A stretch of DNA of 64,000 nucleotides, taken from the NCBI GenBank assembly GCA_021442155.1, contig CM038229.1:92475716-92539715 (forward strand). The letters run 5' to 3'. A program made the position numbers and the translations under genes. This document shows positions 36,353 to 49,713 of this stretch, piece by piece. Every line of letters begins with the position of its first letter. Positions within the stretch are counted from its first letter, which is position 1. Source of the stretch: Cymbidium sinense (lineage: Eukaryota > Streptophyta > Magnoliopsida > Asparagales > Orchidaceae). The notes beneath the pieces are model-generated. The model was not told where the DNA came from, did not search any database, and saw nothing but the letters and a program-made list of their open reading frames with translations.

Positions 36353-37732
36353 CTTAGGGATTAGGTTTATCATGTTTTAGGGTTTAGGTTTATTTTTTAA
36401 TTTATTTAGTTACTTTAGGTTTAGGTTTTGGGCTTGGTGTTTAAAGTTTAGGGTTTAGATTTTAAGGTTTAGGGTTTTAGGGTTTATGCTTTTAGGGTTT
36501 AAAGTTTAGGGTTAGGGTTCAAGGATTAAGGTTTAGGGTTTCTTAGGGTTGTAGGTTTAGGGTTTAAGGTTTAAGATTTTGATTTTATTTAAAAATTAAG
36601 TAAATAGATAGATTTAGGTTTGTTAAGTATAATTAGTTTACTTTTTTATTTATTTTAGTTTACTTTGTTTTTTTATTTTTATTTATGTTTATATTTTATT
36701 TTGATTTAATTTAGTTTATTTATTTGAGGTTTATTTATCATAGTTTAGGTTTTTTATTTTAGTTTATTTTTAGGTTTATGTTTAGGTTTATTTTTTAGTT
36801 GAGTTTTATTTTTATTTTACTTGTTAGGTTTAGGTTTTATTTTTTATTTTTTATTTATAGGTTTAGGTTTAAGTTTTTATTTTATTTTTTAGGTTTAGGT
36901 TATTGGTTTTTATTTTAGGTTTATTTTTCAGTTTAGGTTTATTTTTTGATGATTTTATTTTATTTAGTTTAGATTTGGGTTTAGGTTTAGTTTATTTAAG
37001 GTTTAGGTTAGGTTTTATTTATTTTAGTTTTGTTTATTTTAATTTAGGTTTAGGTTTATTTTATTTTTATTTTAGATTTAGGTTTTTTTAGTTAAAGGTT
37101 TATGCTTTATTTTTTATTTACTTTTAGGTTTTATTTTTATGTTTATTTTTTGGGTTTAGGTTTTTATTTAGTTTTTATTTTATTTTTTTTAGCTTTAGGG
37201 TTTAGGGATTAGGGTTTAGGATTTAGTGTTTAGGGTTTAAGGTTTACGATTTATGGTTTTTTTAAAATAAGTAAAGTAGTAGGTTTAGGTTTATTTAGTT
37301 TATTTTATATTTTTATTTATGTTTATATTTTATTTTTGTTTAGTTTAGTTTATTTATTTTATGTTTATTTAATTTAGTTTAGGTTTATTATTTTAGTTTA
37401 TTTTTTAGGTTTAGGTTTAGATTTATGTTTATTTTTTGTTTAGTTTTATTTTTATTTAATTTTTTAGGGTTAGGTTTTATTTTTAATTTTCAGGTTTAGG
37501 TTTAGGTTTTTATATAGTTTTTCAAGTTTAGGTATTAGGTTTAGATATTTTTTATTTTTTAGGTTTTATTTTTTGGTCTAGGTTTAGGTTTATTTTTAGT
37601 ATATTTTATTTTATTTAGTTTAAAGTTTAGGTTTAGTTTATTTTAGCATTAGGTGTAGGTTCTGTTTATTTTAGTTTAGTTTATTTTAGTTTAGGTTTAA
37701 GTTTATTTTATTTTATTTTTATTTTAGGTTTA
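36353..37732 (+). repeat. Degenerate telomere-like array, segment 7
   Basis: It begins with the flank shared by GR-RBP copies, then a TTTAGGG-dense block to about 36580. Boxes related to AATTAAGTAAAC lie at 36595 and about 37263, each followed by T-rich array. The apparent 62-codon frame at 36903-37091 is T-rich array read as Leu/Phe. The segment ends with ATTTTTATTTTAGGTTTA, which is repeated on the far side of the RTE insertion. Confidence 0.93.
37714..37732 (+). repeat. Left target-site duplication of the RTE LINE
   Basis: TATTTTTATTTTAGGTTTA is repeated exactly at 40526-40544, just after the LINE tail. The word is also a natural component of the array, which weakens the call slightly, but its placement at both exact element borders supports a 18-19 bp target-site duplication. 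Confidence 0.75.
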
Positions 37733-40506
37733 ACTCTTACAGTTAAATTAATGGAATTAATGGATATTATGGTTCGTAGAATAATAAATATTTTATGTGT
37801 TCAAGAAACTAAATGGGTTGGGGAGAAGGCCAAGGAGATTGATAGTTTAGGTTTTAAACTTCAGTATTCTGGTAGAAGTCGAACTAGAAATGGTGTAGGT
37901 GTGATTATAGATAAAAGTTTGAAGGATAATGTTATAAATATTAATAGATGTAGAGATAGAATTATAGCTTTAAAGATTATCGCTGATACTAAGATTCTCA
38001 ATGTTATAAGTGTTTATGCTCCTTAAGTAGTTGGATGAAAGCTCAAAATGAAAATTTTGGAATGAATTAGAGGGATTAATACAAATGATACCTCTTGAAG
38101 AAAAAGTATTTATTGGAGAAGATTTTAAAAGTATTCATGGTGGTTATTGATTTGGAGTGACTAATGAAGAAGATAGGACTATATTAAATTTTGCTTTAGC
38201 TTATGATTTTGTAGTTGCTAATACTTTACTTAAGAAAAGAGATTAACATATTATTACTTATAAAAGTGGATCTAGTAAAATACAAATTGATATTTTCTGA
38301 TAAGAAAAATAGATCATTTAGATTGTAAAGATTGTAAGGTCATTCTAAGTGAAAGTTCAAGTACCCAACATCGATTGTTAGTTTTAGATTTTACGATGAA
38401 AGATTGTAAGAGAAAAAATAAATCAAATTATTGTCATAGGATTAGATGGGGACACTTAAAGAACACAAATAAAAATATTTTTAAGAGCAAGCTACAAGAA
38501 CTTAGAATTTGGGATGTTCATAAGGAAGCTAATGTTATGTGAGAAAAAGTAGCAAGTAAAATTAATTAAGTTGCTAAAAAAGTGCTTGGAGAATCAAAAG
38601 GAAAAGCTTTTTTTAATCAAAATAGTTGGTGGTGGAGTCAGAGTGTGCAAGAAAATATAAGAAATAAGAAGCATTGTTGTAAAATTTGATTTAGATGTAA
38701 AAACTCGAAGAATAGGGAAGGATATAAAGTGGCTAGTAGAGATTCTAAGAAAGCAATATTTGATGCAAAAAATTTAGCTTTTAGTGATTTATAAAATAGA
38801 TTAGATACCAAAGAAGGTGAAAGATGTATGTATAAGTTAGCTAACCAAATAGATAGGAAAAGTAAAGACCTAGTTCAAGTGAGGTGTATTGAAAATAATA
38901 AAGTGCTTTTCTTAGAAAAGGATATTGAAAATACGTGGATGAGATATTTTGAAAAACTTTTCAATGAAGGATCTGAAAGTATGATTGATTTTAGCAACCT
39001 TAATACCCTAAACAAAAATAGAGAATTTTGTTTTTATTGTCGTACTAGTAAATCTGAAGTTAGAGAAGCTTTAAACAAAATGAAATGTGAAAAATAGTAG
39101 GACCTGATGATATTCTAATAGAAGTGTGGAAATGTTTAGGAGATCAAGGAATTTCTTGGCTTATAAATCTTTTTAATGTTATTTTAAAGACTAAAGAGAT
39201 GCCAGATGAGTGGAGGGTGAGTTTGTTGGTTCCCATATTTAAGAATAAAGGTGATGCACAAGAGTGTGTAAATTATAGAGAAATTAAGTTAATGTGTCAT
39301 ACATTAAAATTATGGGAAAGAGTAATTGAGCATAGGTTACAATGTGATACAAAAGTTTCTCACAATCAATTTGGTATCATGCTAAGAAGATTTATTATGG
39401 ATGTTATACATTAGTTAAGAGGTTTGATGGAGAAGTATAGAGAAAGGAGGATTTACATATGATATTTATTGATTTAGAGAAAGCTTTTAATAAAGTTTCA
39501 AGAGATGTTCTTTGGAGAGTTCTAGAATAGAAAGGAGATAATATTGGTTATATTCAAGTCATTAAGGATATGTATACTAGAGCTATTACGTGTGTCCAAA
39601 TACAAGGAGGATTGACAAAATATTTTCTTATTTCAGTTGGATTTCATCAAGGATCAACTTTAAGCCCTTATCATTTTTCTTTAGTTATGTATGTTCTTAC
39701 TAGGCATTTACAAGAAGATGTACCTTGGTATATACTTTTTTCTGATGACATTCTTCTTGTTGGTAAAACTAGAGAGGGAGTCCAAGAGAAACTTGAATTA
39801 TGGCGGTCAACATTAGAGTCTAAAGGTTTTCATTTAAGTAGATCTAAAACTGAATCTATGGAGTGTAATTTTAGTTGTAGAAGTTCTAGTGGTAGTGTTG
39901 TGACATTACGTGAACAAGTCATTAATAAGAGTGAGTGATTAAGATATTTAGGCTCTATTATTCAAAATGATGGTGAAATAGATGTTATTAATAGAATTCA
40001 AGTTGGATGGTTGAAGTGGAGGAATGAATTTGGCCTATTGTGTGATAGAAAAGTTCCACTTAAACTAATGGAAAATTTTATAAGATGGTGATAAGACCTG
40101 CAATGACTTATGGTGTAGAATGTTGGCCAGTAAAAGAGAAGCATAAGACTAAGTTAAGTGTTACAGAGATGAGGATGCTCAAGTGGATGAGTGGCTTTAC
40201 TCTTAGAGATAAAATGTGAAATGAGTATGCTTGGGAAAAAGTTGGAGTAGCTCCAATGGCAGATAAGATTAGAGAGAGTTGCCTTAGATGGTTTGGCCAC
40301 ATAAAGAATCAACCGTCTGATGATCCGATTAGGAGAGTAGATGCATTAGATTTGCCTTATGTTAAGAAAGGTAGAGGTAGACCTAAAAAGACTTGGTTAA
40401 GATGTATAAAAAAAGACCTTAGTATACTTTAATTAAATGAGAATTTGAAACATAATAGGATAGAATGTAGATGAAGGATTCAGGTAGCCGACCCCACTTA
40501 GTGGGA
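37733..40506 (+). pseudogene. RTE ORF: endonuclease and reverse transcriptase, inactive
   Basis: The endonuclease begins at 37733: NILCVQETKWVGEKAKEI at 37785-37840 carries the catalytic Glu, NGVGVIIDKSL follows, and DCKVI..STQHRLLVLD at about 38330-38400 keeps the terminal His. The reverse transcriptase spans about 39080-39960: VGPDDI, NYREIKLM, GFHQGSTLSPY (39635-39675), and FSDDILLV (about 39737-39760), where the catalytic Asp pair survives although the usual Ala is Ser. The C-terminal part has YGVECWPVKEKH, VGVAPMADKIRE, LRWFGH and GRGRPKKTWL, ending in VADPT before the tail. Stops and frameshifts interrupt it at several points, for example after 38026, 39097 and 39414, so it encodes no working protein. 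Confidence 0.92.
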
Positions 40507-40525
40507 TAAAGGATTGTTATTGTTG
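37733..40525 (+). mobile_element. RTE-clade non-LTR retrotransposon, 5'-truncated, decayed
   Basis: A 2.8 kb plus-strand LINE interrupts the array. It is recognisable from start to end of its single ORF: apurinic-type endonuclease, reverse transcriptase, the RTE C-terminal region and a short simple-repeat tail (ATTGTTATTGTTG, 40513-40525) rather than poly(A), which is an RTE feature. The 5' end starts within the endonuclease N-terminus (TLTVKLMELMD), so a little is missing. Flanking 18-19 bp direct repeats and array sequence on both sides show a retrotransposition into the array. Confidence 0.93.
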
Positions 40526-42550
40526 TATTTTTATTTTAGGTTTAGGTTTTTTTTAGTTTAGCGTTTATGTTTTATTTTTTATTTACTTTTAGGTTTATTT
40601 TTTGGTTTAATTTTTAGGTTTAAGTTTTTATTTTATTTTATTTTAGTTTTAGGGTTTAGGGTTTAGGATTTAATATTTAAGGTTTAGGGTTTACCGTTTA
40701 GGATTCTTTTTTAAAGTTAAGTAAACCGGCAGGTTTAGGTTTATTTAGTTTATTTTATATTTTTGTTTAGGTTTATATTTTATTTTGATTTAGTTTACTT
40801 TAATTATTTTATGTTTATTTATTTTGGTTTAGGTTATTTATTTTAGTTTATTTTTTAGGTTAGATTTAGGTTTATGTTTATTTTTTAGTTTAGTTTTATT
40901 TTTATTTTATTTTTTAGTTCTAGGATTTATTTTTAATTTTTATGTTTAGGTTTATGTTTTTTTTTAGGTTTAGGTTTTAGGTTTATTTTTAGGTTTTATT
41001 TCATAGTTTAGGTTTAGGTTTATTTTTAGTTTATTTTATTTTGTTTAGTTGAGGTTTAAGTTTAGTTTATTTTAGGATTAAGTTTAGGTTTATGTTTATT
41101 TTTTAGTTTAGTTTGATATTTATTTTATTTTTTTGGTTTAGGTTTTATTTCTAACTTTTAGGTTCAGGTTCAGGTTTTTATTTTATTTTTTTAAGTTTAG
41201 GTCTTAGGTTTTTCTTTTAGGTTTATTTTTAAGTTTTATTTTTTTAGTTTATGTTTTAGTTTATTTTGAGTTTATTTTATTTTATTTAGTTTAAGGTTTA
41301 AGTTTAGTTTATTTTAGGTTTAGGTTTTGGTTTTATTTATTTTAGTTTAGACTTAGGTTTATTTATTTTATTTTAGTTTAGGTTTAGGTTTTATTTTTTA
41401 TATTTTTTAGGCCTATTATTTTGGTTTATATTTATTTTATTTTAGGTTTATTTTATTTAGGGTTTATGGTTTAGGGTTATGGCTTAGGGTTACGGTTTGG
41501 GGTTTAGGGTTTAGGGTTTAGGGTTTTTTAAGGTTTAGGGTTGTTGGTTTAGGATTTAGGTTTTTTTTTAAAATTAAGTAAACCGGTAGGTTTAGGTTTA
41601 TTTAATTTATTTTGTTTATTTTTTATTTATTTTAGTTAATTTTATTTTATATTTTTATTTAATTTAGTTTATTTTTTTAAAATTTAGTTATTTTTATTTT
41701 AGTTTACTTTTTAAGTTTAGTTTTAAGTTTATGTTTATTTTTTAGTTTTGTTTTATTTTTATTTTATTTTTTAGGTTTAGGTTTTATTTTTTATTTTTAG
41801 GTTTAGGTTTAGATTTTATTCTACTTTTTTAAGTTTAGGTTTAGGTTTATTTTTAGGTTTTACTTGTAAGTTTAGGTATAGGTTTATTTTTAGTTTATTT
41901 TTAGTTTAGGTATAGGCCTGCTTTTACTTTATTTTATTTTATTTAGCTTAGAATTTAGGTTTAGATTATTTTATGTTTAGGTTTAGGTTTTATTTATTTT
42001 AGTTTAGTTTATTTTAGTATAGGCTTAGTTTATTTTATTTTATCTACTTTAGGTTTAGTTTTTTTAGTTTAGGGTTTAGGTTTTATTATTTATTTATTTA
42101 TTTATTATGTTTAGGTTTATTTTTTAGGCAGGCATTTATATAGTTTTTATTTTATTTTATTTTATGTTTAATTTGTTTTATTTTCTTTACGCTTTATTTT
42201 ATTTAGGTTTTATTTTTTAGGTTTCTTTATATTTTAGTTTATTTTATGTTTTATTTATTTTATTTTAGTTTTTATTTTTTATTTTATTTTATTTTTATGT
42301 TTAGGTTTAGGTTTAGGTTTAGGTTTAAGTTTTAGTCTAATTTTTATTCTTATTTTATTTTTTATTTTATTTACGTTAGGTTTATTTATTTATTATGTTT
42401 TTATGTTTTATTTAGTTTAGGTATAGGTTTTTAAGTTTTTAGGGTTTAGGGTTTAGGGTTTAGGGTTTGGGCTTTAGGGTTTAGGGTTTAGGGTTGTAGA
42501 TTTTAGGGTTTAGGGTTTAGGGCTTAGGGTTTAGGGCTTAGGGTTTAGGG
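40526..42550 (+). repeat. Degenerate telomere-like array, segment 8
   Basis: It starts with the right copy of the RTE target-site duplication (40526-40544). Boxes related to AATTAAGTAAAC are at 40713 and 41569, 0.85 kb apart. The TTTAGGG-dense end (42440-42550) contains the variant GGCTTAGGG several times; the same uncommon variant reappears beyond the L1 element at 51427, which supports these two points having once been adjacent. Confidence 0.93.
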
Positions 42551-45500
42551 TTTTTTTTTGGGAAACCCCATATAGGGGGAATTTTATTGCCACAAAAGAG
42601 GGTTACAAGGTCATTAACAGGGGATAAACTCCACAATCTTGAAAGAGCACAATCACTAGAGTAAATCCCTATCTAAGTGCAACCAAAAGAAAAATAAAGA
42701 GTAAAGGAAAGCAAAAGATACAAATTGATTAACATAGATAAGCCAATAGATTAGGCCAAAGCTCTTGGATGAGAGAATGCATGACACTAGGGAGCAAACC
42801 AAGAGAACAAGAGAAATGCACTTGCAAAATTGTAGAAAGATAAAGATGAAATTAGAAGCTAGAAGTAATAAAATAAAAAATGAAGAAAACATAAATTGAG
42901 AAAGATTATAAAGAAGTATTGAGAGAAGGCTCAGGCTCAGTCACACCAAATTGGGGTAGATGCAAATATAAGCATCCAAACTTCAGCGGAAGGGTTACAT
43001 CAGAAGAGCTACTAAAACCAAAAAGGAGTGAAATCATCACAGCCATCATAGCCAACAAACTTGTGGGAAGATAGCAACCATTTGTTGAAACTCTTTTGAG
43101 CCTTAGTACCTACAAACCCAAACAAAGCCATAAACATAATAGAAAAAGATACAACAAAGAGCAGAGTTGGAAATGGGATCCCATGTAGAATAAATATCAT
43201 CAATATAGTCACCATGGCATGAGAATCCCTACACATATGAAAATGAACCATATTTGCCAGATCCACCTTATTTTTTACCAGAGCTAAGAGTTTAATTAGG
43301 CCAACATGATAACCCACCACAAGAAAATAGTAGAAAAGGGCAGAGGAAAGAAGCAATATATAACCAGTTTAAAAGCCCATTGAAATCCATCAAGGAAAAT
43401 CAAATAGCATATAATTAACTCCATCCTAAACATATGGGACATATAAGAAACTTACAGTCCTGGTATACAGCCTAGGAATATAGCCCAAAAAAAGGTACCC
43501 AATCGTATTGTGATGTTAATAACCCCTTGTTAATAATCACAGTTAATAACAAGTGTAAAGCAAGACAACATAACCCAAACCCAAATAGGAAATGCAGAAG
43601 TCTAACAAGCTAAGATAGGAATGCAACAACAGATTAGATGGACCAGAAGCCACAGGTAATAAGTTGCTCCCCACCACAAACAATTCCAAATAAGGACAAT
43701 CAGAGAGACAACCCAAGATGTCGGGTATAAAACCTGATAATCCAGTTTAGCCAACAACCAAGATATCAAATAAAAGAAAGTCCATAATAAAACCACCCAT
43801 TCGTAATAGATAATGCATAAGATAATATCTAAGTAGTAATAGCATAATCACAAAGGATGCAAGTCTAACAAATAGATGAAAAAATAGCAACAAATTAAAT
43901 AGACCATAAACATCAGGTGATCAGCTGTAGCTTGGATGGAAACATCAAAAACAATCAAAAAAATAACTACCAACAAACAGCCAATAACCTCAAAGGCAGC
44001 CTGCTGAACATAAGACCAGAAAATCAAATAGCCGACAATTAAAACAGCAATACAATTATTGCACCCACCATAAGATAAGCCAGTAAAAAGGAGAAGTACA
44101 ACATTGATAAAAAAGGGGTTCAAAAGAGAGCCATCATTAAAATCCTTCAAAATAAAGAGGAGCAGGCTTGCCGCTAAACCAACATCCTCAGTAAAAGCAG
44201 ACTGGAAAGAAATCATTAAGTAAGTCCATTCTTGCAAAGAGACAATAATAATAACAAGGGTATTACAGTTTCTCTCCTTATAGGTTGGAAAGGTGAGGTT
44301 AGCAAAAGCAATTAGAAAAATAGCCCCAAAAGCAACCTGCTGGACATGAGAGACAACCCCAATAGCAGCTTGCTGGGTATAAGACCCAATAATCCAGTTC
44401 AGACAACAACCAAGACAGCAAATAACAGCAAGCTGGTCATAAAACCACCCATTCAGAATAGACAGTGCATAAATTAATTTCCAAGTAGGTAATAGCATAA
44501 TCATAGTGATCTAGACAAGTTTAATAGAATCAAGATGGAAAAATAGTATAGCAGATAATGATAAACACATGTGGTGATCACCACGCAAATAGCAAAAGCA
44601 ATCAGAAAAACAAAAGCCAACAAGCAGCCAACAACCTTAGAAGTAGCCTGCTAGACATAAGATCCGAAAATCCAATAGCCAACAATGAAAATAGCAATAT
44701 AATTATTGCACCCACCATACGATAAGACAGTAGAGAATAGTGGTACAACATAGACACAAAAGGGGTTCAAAAGGGAGCCATCAGCTAAACTAACATCCTT
44801 AGTAAAAGCAGACTAGATAGAAATCATTAAGTAAGTCCAATCCTACAAAGAGAAAATAATAATAATAATAAGGGTATGTCGCTTTCTCCTTACAGGAGGT
44901 TAGCAATTAAAAAAATAAAAAATAGCTTACATAAGACCCAAAATCCAAATAATAATTAAAATAGAAAACATTTATTGCACCCACCATAAGATAATCCAGA
45001 AAAAAATAGTGGTACAACATAGAGTCGAAAGTGATTCAAAGGAAAGCCATCTTTGAAATCATTCAAAACAGAAAAGAGACCAAGAAGCATCAATAATCAA
45101 AAATAAATGGAAATCAAGAAGTAATTCCAATCTTGTAAAGAAGAAGTTATAGTAGCAAGGGTATTGTAGTTTCTCTCCTTAGAGGTTGTGGAGGTGAGGT
45201 TGGGGAGCATAAGAGGGGCCACATCCATATTAAAGGGAGAAAAAATAGATAAATTTGGGCCCGTCATGAATCTATACAAAAATATAGCAATTAAATATTG
45301 ATACAGCAAAGTCAAGAGCCCCATAATAGATTTCCAAAAAAAATGGAAAAGAGACAGAATACAACTTTAATCATATAGTGAAAAATAGATACAGTAGGAC
45401 CCCTTAACAAAATATTGATGGCAAGAAGTATGTCCCTGTTGATCAGAAAGTAAAGCAGAAAGTAAAGAATAAGGTAATACATCTCCCCCTAGCATACATG

Positions 45501-45614
45501 AAACACCTTACCAATAACTGTGGAAACAACAAAATTCATAGAAACAACAATACTAAATAGAAGTTGATCATGTAGTTAAACATGTAATATAACAAGCCAA
45601 ACCAATAGGATGGA
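42551..45614 (-). other. Long 3' region of LINE A with ~650 bp tandem repeats
   Basis: It lies downstream of the ORF2 stop and upstream of the poly(A) tail. Internal copies are spaced about 650 bases: a word starting TCCAGTTYAG at 43741 and 44393; TAGCCGACAATTAAAACAGC-like words at about 44030 and 44677; TTATTGCACCCACCAT at 44057, 44704 and 44972; and a CAAGGGTATT..TTTCTCCTT word at about 44258, 44870 and 45155. The last copy is shortened. Minus-strand frames at 42656-42892, 43012-43356, 43602-43796 and 43848-44504 read as hydrophobic proteins. They cross repeat borders, differ between copies and follow from a T/G-rich sense strand, so I do not call them genes. 3' regions this long are unusual for plant L1s. 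Confidence 0.7.
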
Positions 45615-48600
45615 TTAATTTCTGAGGTAAGGGAATCCAGTATTGTCCAAATTAACCAAACCACACAAATGTTTAGGAAGTGTAAGTTGATCAAAGAATT
45701 TTATTCCAACTAATTTAGCACCCAAATTAGCAAGGTAATCAACACATGCATTACCTTCACACTATACATGAGTGATTTTAAAATAGAGTTGAGAAAGGAG
45801 AGCTCTAGTTTGCTTGAGAAGGTAGTACAATTCTATATTGCCCATTTTGGTGGAAGTCAAAAGATCAATCAACAATAGGGAATCCACCTCAATCCAAATA
45901 TTGAGCCTACTTTTTTGAAGGCAAATCTCAATAGCTTTGTAAACTGCCATTAGGTCAACAAAAGGAACAGAACAAGTATTAAGGGGGTAAGCAAAAGTAC
46001 ATAGGACTTTACCATTAAGATTTTTGAAAATGCCACCACAGCAAAAAGCATTTTGAGACATAGAGCCATCAGTGTTAATTTTAATAGTATTAGCATGAGA
46101 TTTTACCTAATAAATAATCTTGTCATCTTTACAGTTGGGTGGATCCAGCAAGTTAAAACCCAGTTTATTGGCCACAAATTTGTAGCCTTTGAATTGATTA
46201 TAGTTAATTAAATTGGCATTAAACAAGTCACAGATTTTATTTTAAAATCTAGCAATTATCCTCATGTGGTTCATAGGAATCCCATGATGTTTTGCATCAT
46301 TTCTGTCCATCCATATGAACCAAATAAGAGTGATAGCAGTTATGACTTTAATGTGGCCTTTAATAGTGTTTTCAAAATAAACTTCAAGAAGTTGGTATAG
46401 AGTTAAGGAGAATTTGACAATATTAAAGAGGTCATCATACAAAATCTAAAGTTTGGAAGCAATGGCTAACAAATACACATGATTCACATTCTCAATGTGA
46501 AAGTAGCAAAGCATTTCGAAGGTAAGTAAAAACCTTTACCCCACATCAAAGAGTAGATAGGGATAAAGTTTTTCAAAATATGCCAAGTTAGAATAGAATA
46601 TAAAATAGGAATAGTGTTATTCCAAAGTTTAAAAAACACATTAGAGAAATCATGAGCTTCTTTAATATGAATCCAAACATTTTTAAGGTTGAAAACCATT
46701 TTGGGAAAGCTTAAAAAGGATCTGATCGTGATTGTTGGGAATGATAGGAATAATAGTAAGCTTATCTAAAAGAGAGAAAGGAATATAGTCAATAAGCTTA
46801 CTATTATTCCACTTATTATTCTGCCAGAAAGAGTTCACTTTAATAGTAGTTGTGGAGTGTGTAGAAAGTAATTCATCAATGGACCCCACCTCCAGTCCAG
46901 TTATCTTGCCAAAAGAAAGAAGTTCCATAGTTAATCCCCCAAGAGATTAAAGATTTTGCTTCCCGTTTGATGGAACAAAGTCTTTTCCATACAGGAGAGT
47001 CTCCCACTTTATAGGGGCAAATGAGAGGGTGCTTACACTGGCAGTATTTGGCAATCATGAAATTAGCCCAATGACTATTGTTGCTCCTAAAATTCCACCA
47101 AAGTTTATAGGAAAAAGTAGTGATAGCTTCCCTGATTAGCTTACAGCCAAGCCCACCTTCAGGAAGAGTGCCACAACTTTCATACCAAGAGGTCCAATGC
47201 ATTCTTTTAGTGGAATTGTTAGAACTTAAGAATTTAAGAATTTGAAGGCTCAATCGGTAATGGTAGAATACACAATGGTTTGAATGAGATATAAAGGCAT
47301 GGAGTTAAGGGTGCTCTTAATCAAAGTGAGCCTACCACCAAATGAGAGTAAATGAAATTCCTAAATAGAAATTTTATCAGAGATTTTTTGGATTAACTAA
47401 TCAAAGAGATGTGATCTTTTCTGACCTTTAATGAGCGGAGCACCAATATATTTAATAGGAAGTTGTTGTTGTTGAAAATTAGTAATTCTCAAGATTTTGT
47501 TGATCTTATTTAAAGGAATGAAACAACTTTTACCTTTGTTAAGAAAGAGACCACTTTTATTACCAAATTTATTTAAAAGATTCTTAATAGTTTTAATGTG
47601 TTGAGTAGAGGCATTGCAAAAGATTAAAAAGTCATCAGCGAAACTAAGATGAAAGACAGGAAGACCACCTTGAGTTCTAAAAAATATGCTTGGATTATTG
47701 TTGAAAATATCATTAAGGCTCCTCGAAAGATATTCAACAGCAATAATAAAAATAGAGGGAGATAAGGGATCTCCTTGTCTCAAACCATGCATAGAAGGAA
47801 AAAAACTTAGGGACTCTCCATTCATGATAACGGAGAACCAAACATTGGTAATACAATTTTAATGAGGATAGAGTTAAAAACCAAATAAAGAAGAATTTGG
47901 AAGAGGAAATTCCAAGAGAGGTTGTCAAAAGCTTTAGAGATGTCTAATTTGAAAAGAATGTTACCACCGCGTAAGCATCAATGTCATGAATCTTCTAGAA
48001 CAATGTTGTCGATATAGCTCTACCTTTAACAAAACCAGTTTGGTTGGGGAAATAATTTTAAAAATGGACTAATTCTATTGGCAATTAATTTAGCAATGAG
48101 TTTATGAAAGAAGGTGCACAAAGGTCGATAGGTCCAAATTATCCCAAGATTCGTTATTAATTTTGGTGAATGAGAATAAAGTGCTAGAAAATATCTAGGT
48201 AAAGGATTGCCATCAAAAAAATCAACGATAGCATCGATAAGGTTAGACTTAATAATAGGCCAACAATGCTGAAAAAATTGAGTCGTGTAGCCTTCAGGGC
48301 CAGCAACAGAATCAGTGTTCATGCTATTGAGAATACTACCAATCTCAGCTTTTGTAGGATGCACATTAAGCAAATGGTTATCATCATTAGTATGCGTTGA
48401 GAGAATCAAGTGAGAGTTGGAGAGAGCTTCTAAGGTAGGGTTATTGTTTAATAAGTTTTTAAAATGATCTATGATAGAATCTTTAATATGATTATTATCA
48501 GTGATCCAGCTATCGTTATCATTTTTAATTTTTTTAATAGAGTTAAAGGCTTTCTTTTTTTTGAAAAGAGGATGAAAACTTGGTATTTCGTCACCATCGA

Positions 48601-49638
48601 ATATGTTTGCTAGCCTTTTGCCACCAAGATGTTTCCTCCATATTCGATAATTAACTAATTTATCTTTAGCTTCATTCAACTCCCCCAAGAGTAGAATCCT
48701 ACCAAAACAAAGATCTTCAAGAGAATAAACTAATTGTTCCATATTTTTGATATTTGCAAAAGGATTTTTAAAATGATGCTTGTTCCACCAATTTAGGTTT
48801 TATTTAAGCCTTTTAAGCTTAAGCCAAAGGTGAATCATGCCCTTAACTGAATTATCCGGATGAAGAGGAGCCATCCAGTTAATGGATACAACATTTATGA
48901 AATCAATGTGTTGGATCCACATATTTTGGAATCTGAAAGAAGTTGGGGAGGATAATCTATTGGAGGGATTTTGGATAGAAATCAAAAGCAGAGCATGATC
49001 AGACAAAGTTCTACTCAAATGTTCAAAAGAAGTAAGGGGCCATTGATTGATCCAAAGAGAATTAAAAAGAGTCCTATCAAACCGCTGCCAGAGGTTAGAG
49101 TTATGCCACGTATAGTCAGAGCTCAAAAAGCCAATATCAATCAGATTGCAATCAAGAATTATATTAAAAAAATTTTCCATGGAATGAATGTTAGGAGAAC
49201 AACCTCCCCTTCTTTCTGAGGAAGAGAGAATAGTGTTAAAATCACCCCCAACTAACCAGGGTTTTTGACCGAGGAGGAAAATGTTCTTAAGTTATTCCAA
49301 AGGATGTTCCTACCAGCTCTATTACAAGAAGCATAAATAAAGGAACCTAAAGCAGAAAATTCACCCAATGAGATGTGGACATTAACCAATTGTTGAAGAT
49401 CATCAAGGATAGAGATGTTGACTAAATTATTTGAAAAACACCAAATTTTATTGCTAATATTATAGAAGAAATTTTGAAAGCCAAGCATTCTAGCAACATG
49501 GTTGATCTTAGAAGAGTGTATGAATGGTTCAATAACAACAAGTAAGGCTATGTTATGAATACGATAAAGACTTTTAATACAGTTGTAGACAATGAGAGTC
49601 CCAATACCCTAAACATTCCAAATTAGAAAATTGATCAT
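45615..49638 (-). pseudogene. LINE A ORF2: endonuclease, reverse transcriptase, RNase H (broken)
   Basis: The start is the ATG at 49638, giving MINFLIWNV, the normal start of plant L1 ORF2; the next codon (49609-49611) is a stop where Arg is expected, followed by GIGTL. The endonuclease continues with SRTLSDHALLLISI (about 49000). The reverse transcriptase includes AGPEGYTTQFFQHCWPII (about 48280), GLRQGDPLSP (about 47757-47786) and the active site FADD (47631-47642). A zinc-binding-like WHILKNFIP region lies near 46590. RNase H begins KINTDGS (about 46070) with EVDSLLLIDLL; one expected Glu is Asp. One stop at 45762-45764 interrupts it before the conserved C-terminus GNACVDYLANLG and LVNLDNTGFPYLRN, ending at 45615. 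About 1,340 codons in all, normal for the family, with many stops and frameshifts. Confidence 0.93.
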
Positions 49639-49713
49639 AATAAAATAAGAAAGAAAGGAAAATAGATAACTAAAGAAATAAAAAAACCAAGAAGAAAATA
49701 AAACTAAAAATAA

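Noticed and set aside
36903..37091. Leu/Phe-rich 62-codon frame
   Set aside because: It is T-rich satellite array read as codons; equivalent positions in other units are closed.
43848..44504. 218-codon hydrophobic frame that looks like a multi-pass membrane protein
   Set aside because: It crosses borders of ~650 bp repeats in the 3' region of LINE A, is not conserved between repeat copies, and follows from T/G-rich composition on that strand.
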